A DNA stretch of 64,000 nucleotides from Fluctibacter corallii (lineage in GTDB: Bacteria > Pseudomonadota > Gammaproteobacteria > Enterobacterales > Alteromonadaceae), in NCBI RefSeq assembly GCF_025751585.1, contig NZ_JAOWKX010000001.1:682259-746258 (forward strand), in the 5' to 3' direction. Made by a program: the position numbers and the translations under genes. The stretch's first letter is position 1; every line of letters begins with the position of its first letter. Below are positions 1-13,976 of this stretch, one piece after another. Below the pieces are notes generated by a model. That model ran no database searches. It had not been told where the DNA came from and was given only the letters and a program-made list of their open reading frames with translations.

Positions 1-192
1 CTTTGCCTTTTTGGGTACAGCAACCCTGCTGATGATGCCTTAGTTTCCTTAAACACATTCTTCCGCGATGCGAAGACGTTGATGACAAAGTATTCTCGTT
101 GCATAGCTTGTATGCTACTGGCCAAGTCATTGATCTACTCAAGCGGCTCCCTAGCACTGGAACGCCAATCTCACACTGTTTCTCGATACTAG
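1..192 (+). other. Partial open frame at left edge, unassigned
   Basis: Frame 1 is open from the first base to a TAG at 190-192, giving about 63 codons with no start inside the window. If real, it would be the C-terminal end of a gene beginning upstream. I do not recognise the peptide; it has a mixed, slightly basic composition and no clear motif. The run is short enough to be chance, and it could equally be decayed accessory DNA next to the toxin-antitoxin pair. The stretch 193-285 between it and the toxin is AT-rich and shows nothing I can name. Confidence 0.2.
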
Positions 193-285
193 TTATTTTT
201 CGGGAGGATTACCAGTCTCGATAAAAAACGATCAAACTATTAGAGCAAATTAGGCAATAAATAATATTGATGATTTTGAGAAGGA

Positions 286-972
286 TTATTTATTGATGAG
301 GTTAATTTCTAGGATATTTTCTATCCTCTGTTTTCTGCCACTCCAAATGTATTTGTAATGTCCACCTTGTACTGGGATAGTTACAGCTCTAGGTTTAAAC
401 GCAGCAACACATTCACCACCTTCATCACGAACACTTCTATACAACAAACCATTACTCCCTTGCGCACGGATTTCCTTTGCGAACTCTTGAGGCGCTGCGT
501 AATCGTCAGAATATAAATTCTCAAACTCCTCACCCCTAACATCATGGAGTTCAAGCGCTACTTTATTGATATAGCAACGCATCGTTAATTCAGTATCAGG
601 CTCGTTAGTCGCCGCCAAAAACTTTTCTCGATGGAAAATGGTCTCAGCAAATGCCGTATTTAAATCTCTTGCTCCGTAATAGACACCGAACTCTGTTCCA
701 TCAGTGAATCGAGTAGGAATGGAAATATGAGTAAATGCAGCCATTACAGGTGTCGAGCCAGGGCCAGAAACTCTCTCTTCATCAGGTACAAGCGCCAAGT
801 CACCAACTTCTTCCCTGAGTCTGTCATTAGTAATTGATTCTATTGCAAATACGATCTCAAGCTCATCTGGAGAAGCAACATTTTCAAATAAATCGATGGG
901 AGGGAAATGACTGGGAACTAAACGGTGCAACTTCTCCCAGTCAGGTAAGACTGTATTAACCTCGTTGGGCAT
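286..972 (-). CDS. RES-domain toxin (NAD+-degrading) of a RES/Xre pair
   Basis: This is a 228-residue protein of the RES family. Characterised members deplete NAD+ by phosphorolysis or hydrolysis and arrest growth. The signature is visible: an Arg/Tyr/Gly core in FGVYYGARD, a conserved Glu in TAFAETIFH, and a C-terminal block GLLYRSVRDEGGECVAAFKP that carries the conserved Ser and the Gly-Gly-x-Cys element. I chose the ATG at 972 because GGAG lies about ten bases upstream; the TTG three bases earlier is less likely. The reading frame overlaps the end of the upstream antitoxin gene by 17 bases, so the two are translationally coupled. The N-terminal 60 residues are less conserved. Family assignment is firm; NAD+ as substrate is inferred from homologues. 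Confidence 0.88.
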   Translation of the reverse strand: MPNEVNTVLPDWEKLHRLVPSHFPPIDLFENVASPDELEIVFAIESITNDRLREEVGDLALVPDEERVSGPGSTPVMAAFTHISIPTRFTDGTEFGVYYGARDLNTAFAETIFHREKFLAATNEPDTELTMRCYINKVALELHDVRGEEFENLYSDDYAAPQEFAKEIRAQGSNGLLYRSVRDEGGECVAAFKPRAVTIPVQGGHYKYIWSGRKQRIENILEINLINK

Positions 973-1345
973 CAAGGTATCTCCGCATATCGTTCAAGTG
1001 CATCATGCTACCTTTTAGCATATAGGCTAGCGCCGATTCATTGTTAAAATGACTATTAGGCTTTTTGATCCAAGCGTCCGCTTGCTCACGTGTCGGAAAC
1101 AAAATACCTAGCGCCTTGTAAATACCCATAATGTAAGAAATTCTCTCCATCGTATCTACTGATAGACTGGATACCTGTCCTTTTTTCCAATTATAAAACG
1201 TTGTCGAGCCTGGCTTGCCAAGTAAAGTGATTTGATCTTGGTTTCTGACATTCCACTCATTCATGATGTTAAAAAACACCTTAAGTGCGACTTGAGCAGT
1301 TTTACTTGGGTTTTGAGCTAGCACGTTATTTTCTAATGCAGGCAT
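956..1345 (-). CDS. Xre/MbcA/ParS-type antitoxin of the RES pair
   Basis: This is a 129-residue protein with an N-terminal helix-turn-helix region and a C-terminal toxin-binding (DUF2384/MbcA-ParS) region. The latter shows the pattern GIYKALGILFPTREQADAWIKKPN, followed by a segment rich in Met and Leu. Such antitoxins block the RES active site and repress their own promoter as a complex. An in-frame start at 1387 exists but would lie inside the promoter (-35 at 1398-1403, -10 at 1375-1380). The ATG at 1345 has an AAAGGGG ribosome site and lies about 22 bases after the predicted transcription start. It is first in the operon, with the toxin following and overlapping. Confidence is high on the pairing and moderate on the exact domain limits. 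Confidence 0.87.
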   Translation of the reverse strand: MPALENNVLAQNPSKTAQVALKVFFNIMNEWNVRNQDQITLLGKPGSTTFYNWKKGQVSSLSVDTMERISYIMGIYKALGILFPTREQADAWIKKPNSHFNNESALAYMLKGSMMHLNDMRRYLDAQRG

Positions 1346-1374
1346 GATGATTTCCCCTTTAATTTGCCAACTAC

Positions 1375-1403
1375 AATATAGTCCCATTACGGAGTAATTT
1401 CAA
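1375..1403 (-). promoter_or_regulatory. Promoter and operator of the RES/Xre operon
   Basis: On the minus strand there is TTGAAA (1398-1403), a spacer of exactly 17 bases, and TATATT (1375-1380), a close match to a sigma-70 promoter. The spacer contains an inverted repeat ATTAC-GGA-GTAAT (1386-1398). It is ideally placed for the antitoxin or the complex to block RNA polymerase. The layout is seen directly; autoregulation is inferred from other Xre antitoxins. Confidence 0.7.
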
Positions 1404-1436
1404 CATTTACTACAAATACGAACCAAGCAAAAGAAA

Positions 1437-1462
1437 AAGCCACGCTCTGTGGCTTCGATTTT
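1437..1462 (+). terminator. Hairpin with A/T flanks upstream of the TA operon
   Basis: AAGCCAC (1437-1443) pairs with GTGGCTT (1449-1455) around a five-base loop, with an A-run before and TTTT after, so it could act in either direction. It separates the toxin-antitoxin promoter from the region to the right. The interval 1463-1899 holds only short overlapping minus-strand frames without ribosome sites or recognisable products, and I call nothing there. Confidence 0.45.
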
Positions 1463-1899
1463 ATTACAAAGGAAATCAGCTTGACTGATCAGAAAAATGC
1501 TAATGCATCGCTCGCCGAAACCTCCTTACGAGTTCCTTCTCCAACCAGAACATAAAACGTAATTCTCACATCCAACAGGAAGTATCAACTCGGCCCAAGT
1601 AAAATTTTTACATGGTATGACATCGCAACCAGTAATTCTTTCTTGATCGGGTCGGAGTTGTTGATAACTCACATAGTGAGATGCGGTGTTGCCATAATAC
1701 TTTAATTCTCTGCAAGTCAATGATAACAAGCCCTTCCACACTATAGAGGCAGTAATTTCGCTCGCGATTTACAAGTTGGTCTGAACCCTGCAACAGTCAT
1801 AGTGAGTTTTAATCGAGTGCTTTCAATGTGGTGTTGTGAACATATTCAAGGCGGTCAATTAAAACATGTTTATTTTTTCACATGAAAATGGAGAATCCC

Positions 1900-2346
1900 A
1901 TGTCTAATCAAGTTCGTCAGGTAGAAAAAGTAAGTGATATTATTAAGGTCTTGCGCGCTGGTGCAGAATTCTATGAAGATGCCAAAGACGAAGTGAAAGA
2001 AAATCGTATAGAAGTATTTTTCGACCGTATGGCTGACCAAAAGCGTCAGGCAGCTGAATCTTTACAGTCTTTTTCTATCGCTGAGCAAGGCGAAATGGAA
2101 ACTGGCGAAGCGGTATCAGTCAACATGCGTAAACTATATACCGACATCGTATCGCTTATTTCAACCAACAAAACTCACACGGTAATCAGCCAGTTGGAAG
2201 AAGTTGAAGACAAGATTCTAGAAGTCATCGACGAAGCACTGGAAGAAGATCAGCCAGACACCTGTGCGCGCGCACTACGTAAATTACGTGCACAAATGCA
2301 AGAAAACCATGACGAAATGAAGGCACTGCAAAAAGCCACTCATTAG
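1900..2346 (+). CDS. DUF2383 / PA2169-family four-helix-bundle protein
   Basis: This is a 148-residue, strongly acidic, all-helical protein with no signal peptide. The sequence fits the PA2169-type DUF2383 family of ferritin-like four-helix bundles. It shows repeated helices such as VSDIIKVLRAGAEFYEDAKD and a second half with EEVEDKILEVIDEALEE. Family members are often stress-induced and may bind metal, but no reaction is established. I chose the ATG at 1900 because GGAG sits six bases before it; ATGs at 1882 and 1888 are in frame but lack a site. The gene stands alone, with its own terminator. Function remains unknown. Confidence 0.75.
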   Translation: MSNQVRQVEKVSDIIKVLRAGAEFYEDAKDEVKENRIEVFFDRMADQKRQAAESLQSFSIAEQGEMETGEAVSVNMRKLYTDIVSLISTNKTHTVISQLEEVEDKILEVIDEALEEDQPDTCARALRKLRAQMQENHDEMKALQKATH

Positions 2347-2387
2347 TCACTCCCCTTTCATTTTATCTTCTCTTTCCCTATTAACGT

Positions 2388-2413
2388 GCTGGCCTTGCGC
2401 CAGCCGTTTTTTT
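2388..2413 (+). terminator. Rho-independent terminator after the DUF2383 gene
   Basis: GCTGGC (2388-2393) and GCCAGC (2399-2404) form a GC-rich stem around CTTGC, followed by CG and a run of T from 2407. It ends the plus-strand gene and lies just before the 3' end of the convergent csaA gene. Confidence 0.8.
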
Positions 2414-2437
2414 ATAAAAAGTCCAAAGCTCCACAAT

Positions 2438-2776
2438 TTAGCCTAGCTTTGCCCCATTAGGCACCGGCATATCAGGGCTAACAAGCACGACGCGGTTGTC
2501 ATCGCGATACAGCCCCGTTACTAAACACTCCGACTTCATCGGCCCAATTTGCTTAGGCGGAAAATTTACGACTGCCAGAATTTGCTTTCCCACAAGCTCC
2601 TCTGGCGTATACAAGTCTGTAATTTGCGCACTGGATTTGCGCTTTCCCAGTGTTTCACCGAAATCTATAAATAACTTATAGGCTGGTCGCCGCGCTTCAG
2701 GAAATGCCTCTACACGCTCAATGGTGCCGACACGTAATTCCACTTGCGTAAATTCATTCCACGTTATTTCATGCAT
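2438..2776 (-). CDS. csaA: CsaA-type tRNA-binding-domain protein
   Basis: This 112-residue protein consists of a single tRNA-binding OB-fold (EMAP/Trbp111 type), the usual CsaA length. The diagnostic start is visible: VELRVGTIERVEAFPEARRPAYKLFIDFGE. Further matches are SAQITDLYTPEELVGKQILAVVNFPPKQIGPMKSE, which forms the core of the domain, and SPDMPVPNGAKLG at the end. CsaA proteins bind tRNA or unfolded proteins as homodimers and have been called secretion chaperones; the physiological role is unsettled. It is transcribed on the minus strand about 100 bases downstream of the AraC-type regulator and may be cotranscribed with it. Confidence 0.9.
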   Translation of the reverse strand: MHEITWNEFTQVELRVGTIERVEAFPEARRPAYKLFIDFGETLGKRKSSAQITDLYTPEELVGKQILAVVNFPPKQIGPMKSECLVTGLYRDDNRVVLVSPDMPVPNGAKLG

Positions 2777-2877
2777 GGTATTTGGATTCCTATCACTGTT
2801 TTTCCACTTCAGGTGTTATTGGGGTAGTGAGATGACTGTAATAAACGCCAACGGCATTTTCCATGCAGCAAAGCCGT

Positions 2878-3723
2878 TTACTTAGGCTCAAGAGCCGATT
2901 TCTGTGATAAAAACTGTTTGGGAGATTGACCATAGCTCGCTTTAAAGCGTCGACTAAAAGCACTGCTATCTTCATAACCTAACGCGTGAGCAATACGAAT
3001 AATCGGCATATCGGTAAAGAGCAATAATGTACGCGCTTTGTCCATGCGAACCCGCTGCATGTATTGGCGAACCGACTGCCCAGTCATCTGTTTAAATAGC
3101 ACTTTAAATTGTGATTTACCTAACCCCGCCTTTTGCGCCAAAGCGTCAAGCGTGTGATTGACACTTAAATCATCGTGTAATAGTGCGAGGATATCAGCAA
3201 TGCGTCGATCGTTAGCATAAATAGGGGAAAGATTGTCGATAACTCCCCAGAATAGTTGAGACAACGCTCGCTGAATTGACGGTGTCACCTTCTCTTTAAG
3301 CTGCACTTCAATGTAATACAGCAGCGCTCGAGTAGGTGCATCGATACGAAATACCGGCGAGCGCGGTGTGAGCAGGTTTTCTGGCACATTTCGCATGTCG
3401 GCTACAACAAAACGGGCGTTATCGTGGGCGCTGAACGTGTGTACCTGATGTGGCGCAATCACAATTCCTTCCCCCATCCCTACCCTGCCTGAGAAATAGG
3501 TGTCGTCAGTACGCTCTAAACGAATTTGAATGGCACCATGTAATGGCAATACAATTTGGTAATAGCTATGACTGTGGCTGTCATATTCGGGCGTATACGC
3601 CCGAATAGAGAGGTGGATATCGACGTTGTCAGCCACAACGGCAGCATGGTGCTCTTCGGTTGAATCTGACAAAACGCGTTTGGCTGCGGCGAATGCCATC
3701 GCATCCGAAAGCGAGTTAGTCAT
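2878..3723 (-). CDS. AraC-family transcriptional regulator
   Basis: The 281-residue protein has an N-terminal cupin-like sensor region (about residues 40-110, HSHSYYQIVLPLHG) and a C-terminal AraC/XylS DNA-binding domain (about 185-275) with two helix-turn-helix units. The second unit carries the family signature RIAHALGYEDSSAFSRRFKASYGQSPKQF. It acts in the cytoplasm; the ligand and targets cannot be read from the sequence. Its start overlaps the end of arcB by eight bases, so it is translationally coupled to that kinase, an association worth noting. The cupin has a His pair (HSH) that could bind metal or merely fold the pocket. Confidence 0.88.
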   Translation of the reverse strand: MTNSLSDAMAFAAAKRVLSDSTEEHHAAVVADNVDIHLSIRAYTPEYDSHSHSYYQIVLPLHGAIQIRLERTDDTYFSGRVGMGEGIVIAPHQVHTFSAHDNARFVVADMRNVPENLLTPRSPVFRIDAPTRALLYYIEVQLKEKVTPSIQRALSQLFWGVIDNLSPIYANDRRIADILALLHDDLSVNHTLDALAQKAGLGKSQFKVLFKQMTGQSVRQYMQRVRMDKARTLLLFTDMPIIRIAHALGYEDSSAFSRRFKASYGQSPKQFLSQKSALEPK

Positions 3724-6058
3724 CTATGGTTTGCTGGCTCAACCAATCGTTCAGTTTAGGCAAGTCTTGTTGAATCGCCATTTGCAATTCCTCTACCCAA
3801 TCATGCACGTTTTCCCACCACGCAGGATGATCGCCTTGCTGTATCCGGTTCGCAATTTTCTGAATGCGCGCTAACCCTACCGAACCCGCTGCACCTTTGA
3901 TTTTATGTGCCTGCGAACACACTTCATCTTTTTCTTTTGCGCTAAGGGCAATTTCTAGCACATGCATGTACTCAGGCATATTTTCCTGAAAGACTTTCAC
4001 GCTAGTGCGCACCATTTCCTGACCTATGGTATCAACTAACATTTGCAACAAGTCCAAATCTAGAATACTCAGTAATTCTGATTCTTCAGCTTCTTCTACC
4101 ACGCAGATTTTTTCCACTTGCTCTTCAGCAAAAAGCGCGTTGAACACCTCAACCACTCGGCTCTTCTTAATCGGTTTGGCAATGACATCGTCCATGCCGT
4201 TATTGAGATACTCCTGACGTGTTTTAATCACATTTGCCGTTAACGCCACTATCGGAGTTTGCTCTGCTAGGCCTTCTTCATGCAACGTCGAGGCAACGTC
4301 GAATCCTGTCATGTCAGGCAACTGTATATCGAGTAAAATTAAGTCGTATTGTTGGGATCTGGCTTTGTCTAGTGCTTCGCCTCCGGTCATCGCTACATCG
4401 ACATTTTGCCCAAGCTTTTCAAGCAGCGCCTTCGCCACCATAACGTTCAGCTCAATATCTTCTACCAGCAAAATGTTTAAGCCTGAGACCGCAATTTCTT
4501 TAAATTGAGCCGGTTTATGGCTGATAGCAAGAGGCAGTTCAACGGTAAAGCATGTGCCCTCGCCCACCACACTGTTGACTTTGATATCGCCATTCATCAT
4601 TTCTACCATTTTTTGACAAATGGCCAGCCCGATGCCTGTACCTGTAGCAGTTTGGTGATCAGGATGATTCACTTGATAATACATAGCGAAGATGTTTTCT
4701 AGTTCCTCTTTAGGAATCCCTACACCTGAGTCTTTTACTTTGAATTTCACTAAGCTGGCACCGTTTTCTGTTGCCGAAGCTTCCACGCTTAAACTCACTT
4801 TCCCTTTTTGCGTAAATTTCACAGCGTTAAATAGCAAGTTCCAGAGTACTTGACGCAAGCGCGTACCATCCACTTCCACCAGTGCAGGAAGAGGCTCAAT
4901 GATTTCCGACTCGAATGCTAGCCCTTTGTCTGCCGCCAGCAACTGAATAATACTGCTCAGCTCTTGCATAAACTCTTTGAGCGACACGGTTTTTAATGAC
5001 AACTCCAGACGATCACGCCCTAACTTATCTAAGTCAATGATGTCATTAAATATGTTACCTAACGTAATGGCACTGGCGTAAATAGTCGACACCCAGCTGA
5101 ACTGCTCTTCGGTTAAACGCGTATCTCGCAGCATGCGACTGAGGCCAACAATGCCATTCAGCGGTGTTCTTAGCTCGTGGCTAATGGTGGCAATAAATGC
5201 AGTTTTGTCTCGATTAGCCTGATTCACCGCTGTTTCAGCCTGCTTGCGATCTGTCATATCACGACCAAAGGCTAGCAATCCGAGGCGATGTCCGTCATGG
5301 TCAAAAAACGGGACTTTACGCATTTCAAAGTACCGCCTGCGCCCATCGGCAAACCGCAGCCACAACTCTTCGGTTACTGTTGCATTGGAATCAAACACTT
5401 CCTGATCACTGGCAACCACTTGTGACGCCAATTCTTCATCGTAGACCTGATGGGGGGTTAATCCAATTAACTCCGCTTCTGTCTTCCCTGTCATCTCTTC
5501 CGCAACTCGATTACAGCCAGCAAAACGGCCTTCTTCATTACGATAATAAATAAGATCGGGCGACGCATCGATAATGGAACGTAACAAGGTAGACAGACGT
5601 TTGGCCTGCTGTTCTTTTTGCGACTTATTTTTAATCTCTTGCTCGAGATCGGCAAACACTTTTTCGCGCTCTAGTTGCGCGTCTTTGCGCTGCTCAATCT
5701 CATGATTCAAACGGCGAATATTGCTTTGCAACTCACGGTTCAGTAATACATCTTCTTCACGCAAGCGTTCTAGCTGCTCTACCACATCTTTTAAACTGTT
5801 TCGGGAGTTTTCTAATTGCTTGATCAGTTCACTAAAGAAAAATAGCACCCACGGCGCACTCAATAATGTTAGGAAAATGGCCGTCACAAAATCAACCAAA
5901 TATACCTCACCGCTGATCCCCATTCGAATCGCATAAGATCCTGCAAGGGTGAGGAATAAGGTAATGATGACGAACAAGACACTGACGCGTAATGTGCCAA
6001 ACCGACTCACAATTTGAGCAAACCGAATTGCCCAAGAATCTACGGTTTTTTCTTCCAT
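3716..6058 (-). CDS. arcB: ArcB anaerobic redox sensor histidine kinase
   Basis: The 780-residue inner-membrane hybrid kinase has the ArcB order. Two membrane segments (about 24-45 and 54-77) are followed by a leucine-rich coiled coil (80-155), a PAS domain (155-275) and a kinase core with phosphoacceptor His294 in ISHELRTPLNG. An ATPase domain with DSGVGIP and GTGIGLA, a receiver with Asp577 (LILLDIQLPDMTG) and a C-terminal HPt with His718 (QAHKIKGAAGS) complete it. Length and phosphosite numbering nearly match E. coli ArcB (His292, Asp576, His717). It would phosphorylate ArcA according to quinone redox state. The PAS domain has only one cysteine, Cys182; see findings. It is divergent from gltB. 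Confidence 0.95.
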   Translation of the reverse strand: MEEKTVDSWAIRFAQIVSRFGTLRVSVLFVIITLFLTLAGSYAIRMGISGEVYLVDFVTAIFLTLLSAPWVLFFFSELIKQLENSRNSLKDVVEQLERLREEDVLLNRELQSNIRRLNHEIEQRKDAQLEREKVFADLEQEIKNKSQKEQQAKRLSTLLRSIIDASPDLIYYRNEEGRFAGCNRVAEEMTGKTEAELIGLTPHQVYDEELASQVVASDQEVFDSNATVTEELWLRFADGRRRYFEMRKVPFFDHDGHRLGLLAFGRDMTDRKQAETAVNQANRDKTAFIATISHELRTPLNGIVGLSRMLRDTRLTEEQFSWVSTIYASAITLGNIFNDIIDLDKLGRDRLELSLKTVSLKEFMQELSSIIQLLAADKGLAFESEIIEPLPALVEVDGTRLRQVLWNLLFNAVKFTQKGKVSLSVEASATENGASLVKFKVKDSGVGIPKEELENIFAMYYQVNHPDHQTATGTGIGLAICQKMVEMMNGDIKVNSVVGEGTCFTVELPLAISHKPAQFKEIAVSGLNILLVEDIELNVMVAKALLEKLGQNVDVAMTGGEALDKARSQQYDLILLDIQLPDMTGFDVASTLHEEGLAEQTPIVALTANVIKTRQEYLNNGMDDVIAKPIKKSRVVEVFNALFAEEQVEKICVVEEAEESELLSILDLDLLQMLVDTIGQEMVRTSVKVFQENMPEYMHVLEIALSAKEKDEVCSQAHKIKGAAGSVGLARIQKIANRIQQGDHPAWWENVHDWVEELQMAIQQDLPKLNDWLSQQTIDD

Positions 6059-6667
6059 TGGTATTGAATCACTCTAGTTTGATTGATGCGTATGCTATCA
6101 AAAAGGAGCGAAAGAGGTTAACTACTTTGTAATACACGCTTACCTACACTATTCACTCTTAATGGATAATTATTCTCATTTAGCAACTAAAAACTGTTCT
6201 AGCGGTCTAATTTTTTAAGCTTTATTTACGTTGAATTAACAATTAAAACGCACTTAAAACACTTATTTTGAACCATGTAACATTTTAATATATAGAGACT
6301 AAATATTTGTTTTATTTAAATTTTTTAAAACAACCATCATCATATCGCCCCAACATTGTGCATTCTATGCACTAATCTGTTTGATTTCTAAAATTAAACC
6401 CATTATGTTGGCTGGCCGGCTTGGAATAAGAATAAAAATTCGATACGCAACAAGTATCCTCATTGGGGTTATCCCCGACATTAACGACAAAAAAGCGTTA
6501 GCGGAGAACAAAACTGAACAACGAGTCAGACGCGCTAAACGATAGCCCAACAGGGTAAATAATCGGCACGACGTGCCAAACTGGTGCAACTAAAATAATA
6601 ACAAGCAACATAAAAGGTTGCGTTAAAGACAGTCCTGCCCAGTCGACGGTTGAAGGAGTCTAGGATA
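6059..6667. promoter_or_regulatory. Divergent arcB-gltB control region
   Basis: This 609-base gap has no convincing gene; short minus-strand frames at 6365-6589 and 6535-6732 lack ribosome sites and known products. It contains a very AT-rich tract (about 6230-6335), a perfect inverted repeat GTGCAT-TCT-ATGCAC (6358-6372) and a 13-base palindrome GGCACG-A-CGTGCC (6565-6577). Near arcB there is a Fur-like segment GATAATTATTCTCATTT (6165-6181). The long leader suggests complex control of gltB. Which proteins bind is not decidable from sequence. Confidence 0.5.
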
Positions 6668-12564
<5,897 letters not shown>

Positions 12565-12781
12565 AATAAATACATTCAGTCTGATATGTAAGTTACGACA
12601 AAAACAAACCTATCAATATCGTCAAATTGATTTATTGAAAGAGAAGCTAAACACTTCTCTTTTTCTTTGTTTTGTATACCCTACGGTGATTACCTATACC
12701 CTAAAAGGATACGGCACGTATTGCACTTTCGCGGTCACGCAATATTATGGAAGCAATTTCGAGATAACCCAAACGTCTTCT

Positions 12782-13177
12782 ATGTTTTATCGAATTCTCC
12801 CATTGGTATCTTTTCTAAGCACATTGGCCTTTTCGCCCTTTTCTGACGCGAATGCTAACCCCGCTTTTTCCACACAGCCTTGCCCTGATAGTTTTAAGTC
12901 TGTTCCTATTATTGAAAACGCGAGGCTATGCCAACCGTTTGCCGACAGCCTGCCAGCTTCAATGATTTATCATGCAGATATTACCAAAGACGAAGCGGTA
13001 GCGTTCTATGAACAACATATTGGTACAGCAGACAGTAAAAAGCATATGAAGGGGCGTGTGATGCTGACCTATACCGAAAAGCAGGTCATTATTGTGATTT
13101 CGAAAGATGGACAAGGTAGTCAAGTTGATATTTTGGTTAAATCCGTGCCAATTGACACCCAAAAAATAGAGCATTAA
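12782..13177 (+). CDS. Small secreted protein, unknown
   Basis: From the ATG at 12782 the product is 131 residues with a clear signal peptide (hydrophobic stretch followed by a likely cleavage after DANA). The mature part carries two cysteines (CPDSF, RLCQPF) that could form a disulfide, and a segment beginning DITKDEAVAFYEQHIGT. I do not recognise the family. An upstream in-frame ATG at 12635 would add 49 residues that look unlike a real N-terminus and would hide the signal peptide, so I reject it. No strong ribosome site is visible. It faces the next gene and shares a hairpin with it. Confidence 0.5.
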   Translation: MFYRILPLVSFLSTLAFSPFSDANANPAFSTQPCPDSFKSVPIIENARLCQPFADSLPASMIYHADITKDEAVAFYEQHIGTADSKKHMKGRVMLTYTEKQVIIVISKDGQGSQVDILVKSVPIDTQKIEH

Positions 13178-13184
13178 GTATGTA

Positions 13185-13212
13185 ACGACTCAAACATAAA
13201 AACTTGAGTCGT
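13185..13212. terminator. Bidirectional hairpin between convergent genes
   Basis: ACGACTCAA (13185-13193) pairs perfectly with TTGAGTCGT (13204-13212) across a ten-base A-rich loop. The T-tract is weak on the plus side. It lies between convergent genes and probably serves both. Confidence 0.55.
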
Positions 13213-13226
13213 CTTGTTCAAAGCAA

Positions 13227-13718
13227 CTAAAAAACCATACCATTATTAATTGGAACAGCTCTTTCTGAGCGATGTGAAAAGTCGGTGATATACACCATTT
13301 GATATGCGTTTGCGACTAGCGCATTAGCGTTCTGGCCTTCAGACTGACTCCACTCAATGACACCATAGCCCTCTTGAACAGATCCTGTCAGAGCAGTGAA
13401 TCGCACAGTTTTGTACGGTCCAATTACGATTTCAAGTGTCGAATCGACTTCGGTAAAGCTTCTCGCATCAGAATATTTCACGGTAAACGTATCGCCGCTT
13501 CTCGCTTTGTACAATGCCCCGTTAACATCGTATAACTTTACTTTTACCGATGTACTTTCTGACGTAACGTTCGATAGAGCAAGTTGAAAGTAGGTTTGAT
13601 TCGAATTACTTCCATTATCAGAAGAAAACCAACTTGGAATAATCGTATTTCCTTGACCCGCAGCAGTTACAGCCGAATAAAACATCGCGGCCGTTAGAAT
13701 TATCGCTTTTTTTAACAT
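13227..13718 (-). CDS. Secreted beta-rich protein, unknown
   Basis: The 163-residue protein has a signal peptide (KKAIILTAAMFYSAVTAAG) and a mature part rich in Ser, Thr, Val and Asn with alternating hydrophobic residues. Examples are TYFQLALSNVTSESTSVKVKLYD and TLEIVIGPYKTVRFTAL, which suggest a small beta-sandwich. Fimbrial-chaperone-like or invasin-like small domains look similar, but I cannot assign one. The start has AAGGAA about eight bases upstream. The promoter region carries five copies of a 13-base repeat, which may control it. It is convergent with the preceding secreted protein. Confidence 0.6.
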   Translation of the reverse strand: MLKKAIILTAAMFYSAVTAAGQGNTIIPSWFSSDNGSNSNQTYFQLALSNVTSESTSVKVKLYDVNGALYKARSGDTFTVKYSDARSFTEVDSTLEIVIGPYKTVRFTALTGSVQEGYGVIEWSQSEGQNANALVANAYQMVYITDFSHRSERAVPINNGMVF

Positions 13719-13745
13719 TGTATTTCCTTAAGTGTTGAATTCCAG

Positions 13746-13810
13746 ATTTGCATCCAAGACTTACATCCGAGATTTGCATCCGCGATTTGCATCCGCGATT
13801 TGCATCCGCG
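13746..13810. repeat. Five tandem 13-bp repeats upstream of a secreted-protein gene
   Basis: The unit ATTTGCATCCGCG is repeated head to tail at 13746-13758, 13759-13771, 13772-13784, 13785-13797 and 13798-13810. The last three copies are identical; the first two carry two and three changes. The array ends 28 bases before the minus-strand start at 13718. The unit length is not a multiple of three, so it is not a coding repeat. Confidence 0.9.
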
Positions 13811-13976
13811 ATTGATAGTAAACAATTAGCATGAAGAAAAGGTATTCTCCCACATACAGAGGTATGTGAAAGCTCGCAACTTCAAACTTGGCATTTAACT
13901 TGCTCTATCGTTATCAACCTGTTTAGACATTTTGATCTGTCAAATTTCTGGCTATTTCTTGTTGGTAGGAGCAAAT

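Noticed and set aside
1526..1793. Overlapping short minus-strand frames before the DUF2383 gene
   Set aside because: They overlap each other, have no ribosome sites and resemble no known product.
6165..6181. Fur-like box near arcB
   Set aside because: About two thirds of positions match, the region is AT-rich and no iron gene is near; chance is likely.
6553..6600. Sigma-54-like core near gltB on the minus strand
   Set aside because: The spacing gives CC instead of GC at the -12 position and the strand is wrong for gltB.
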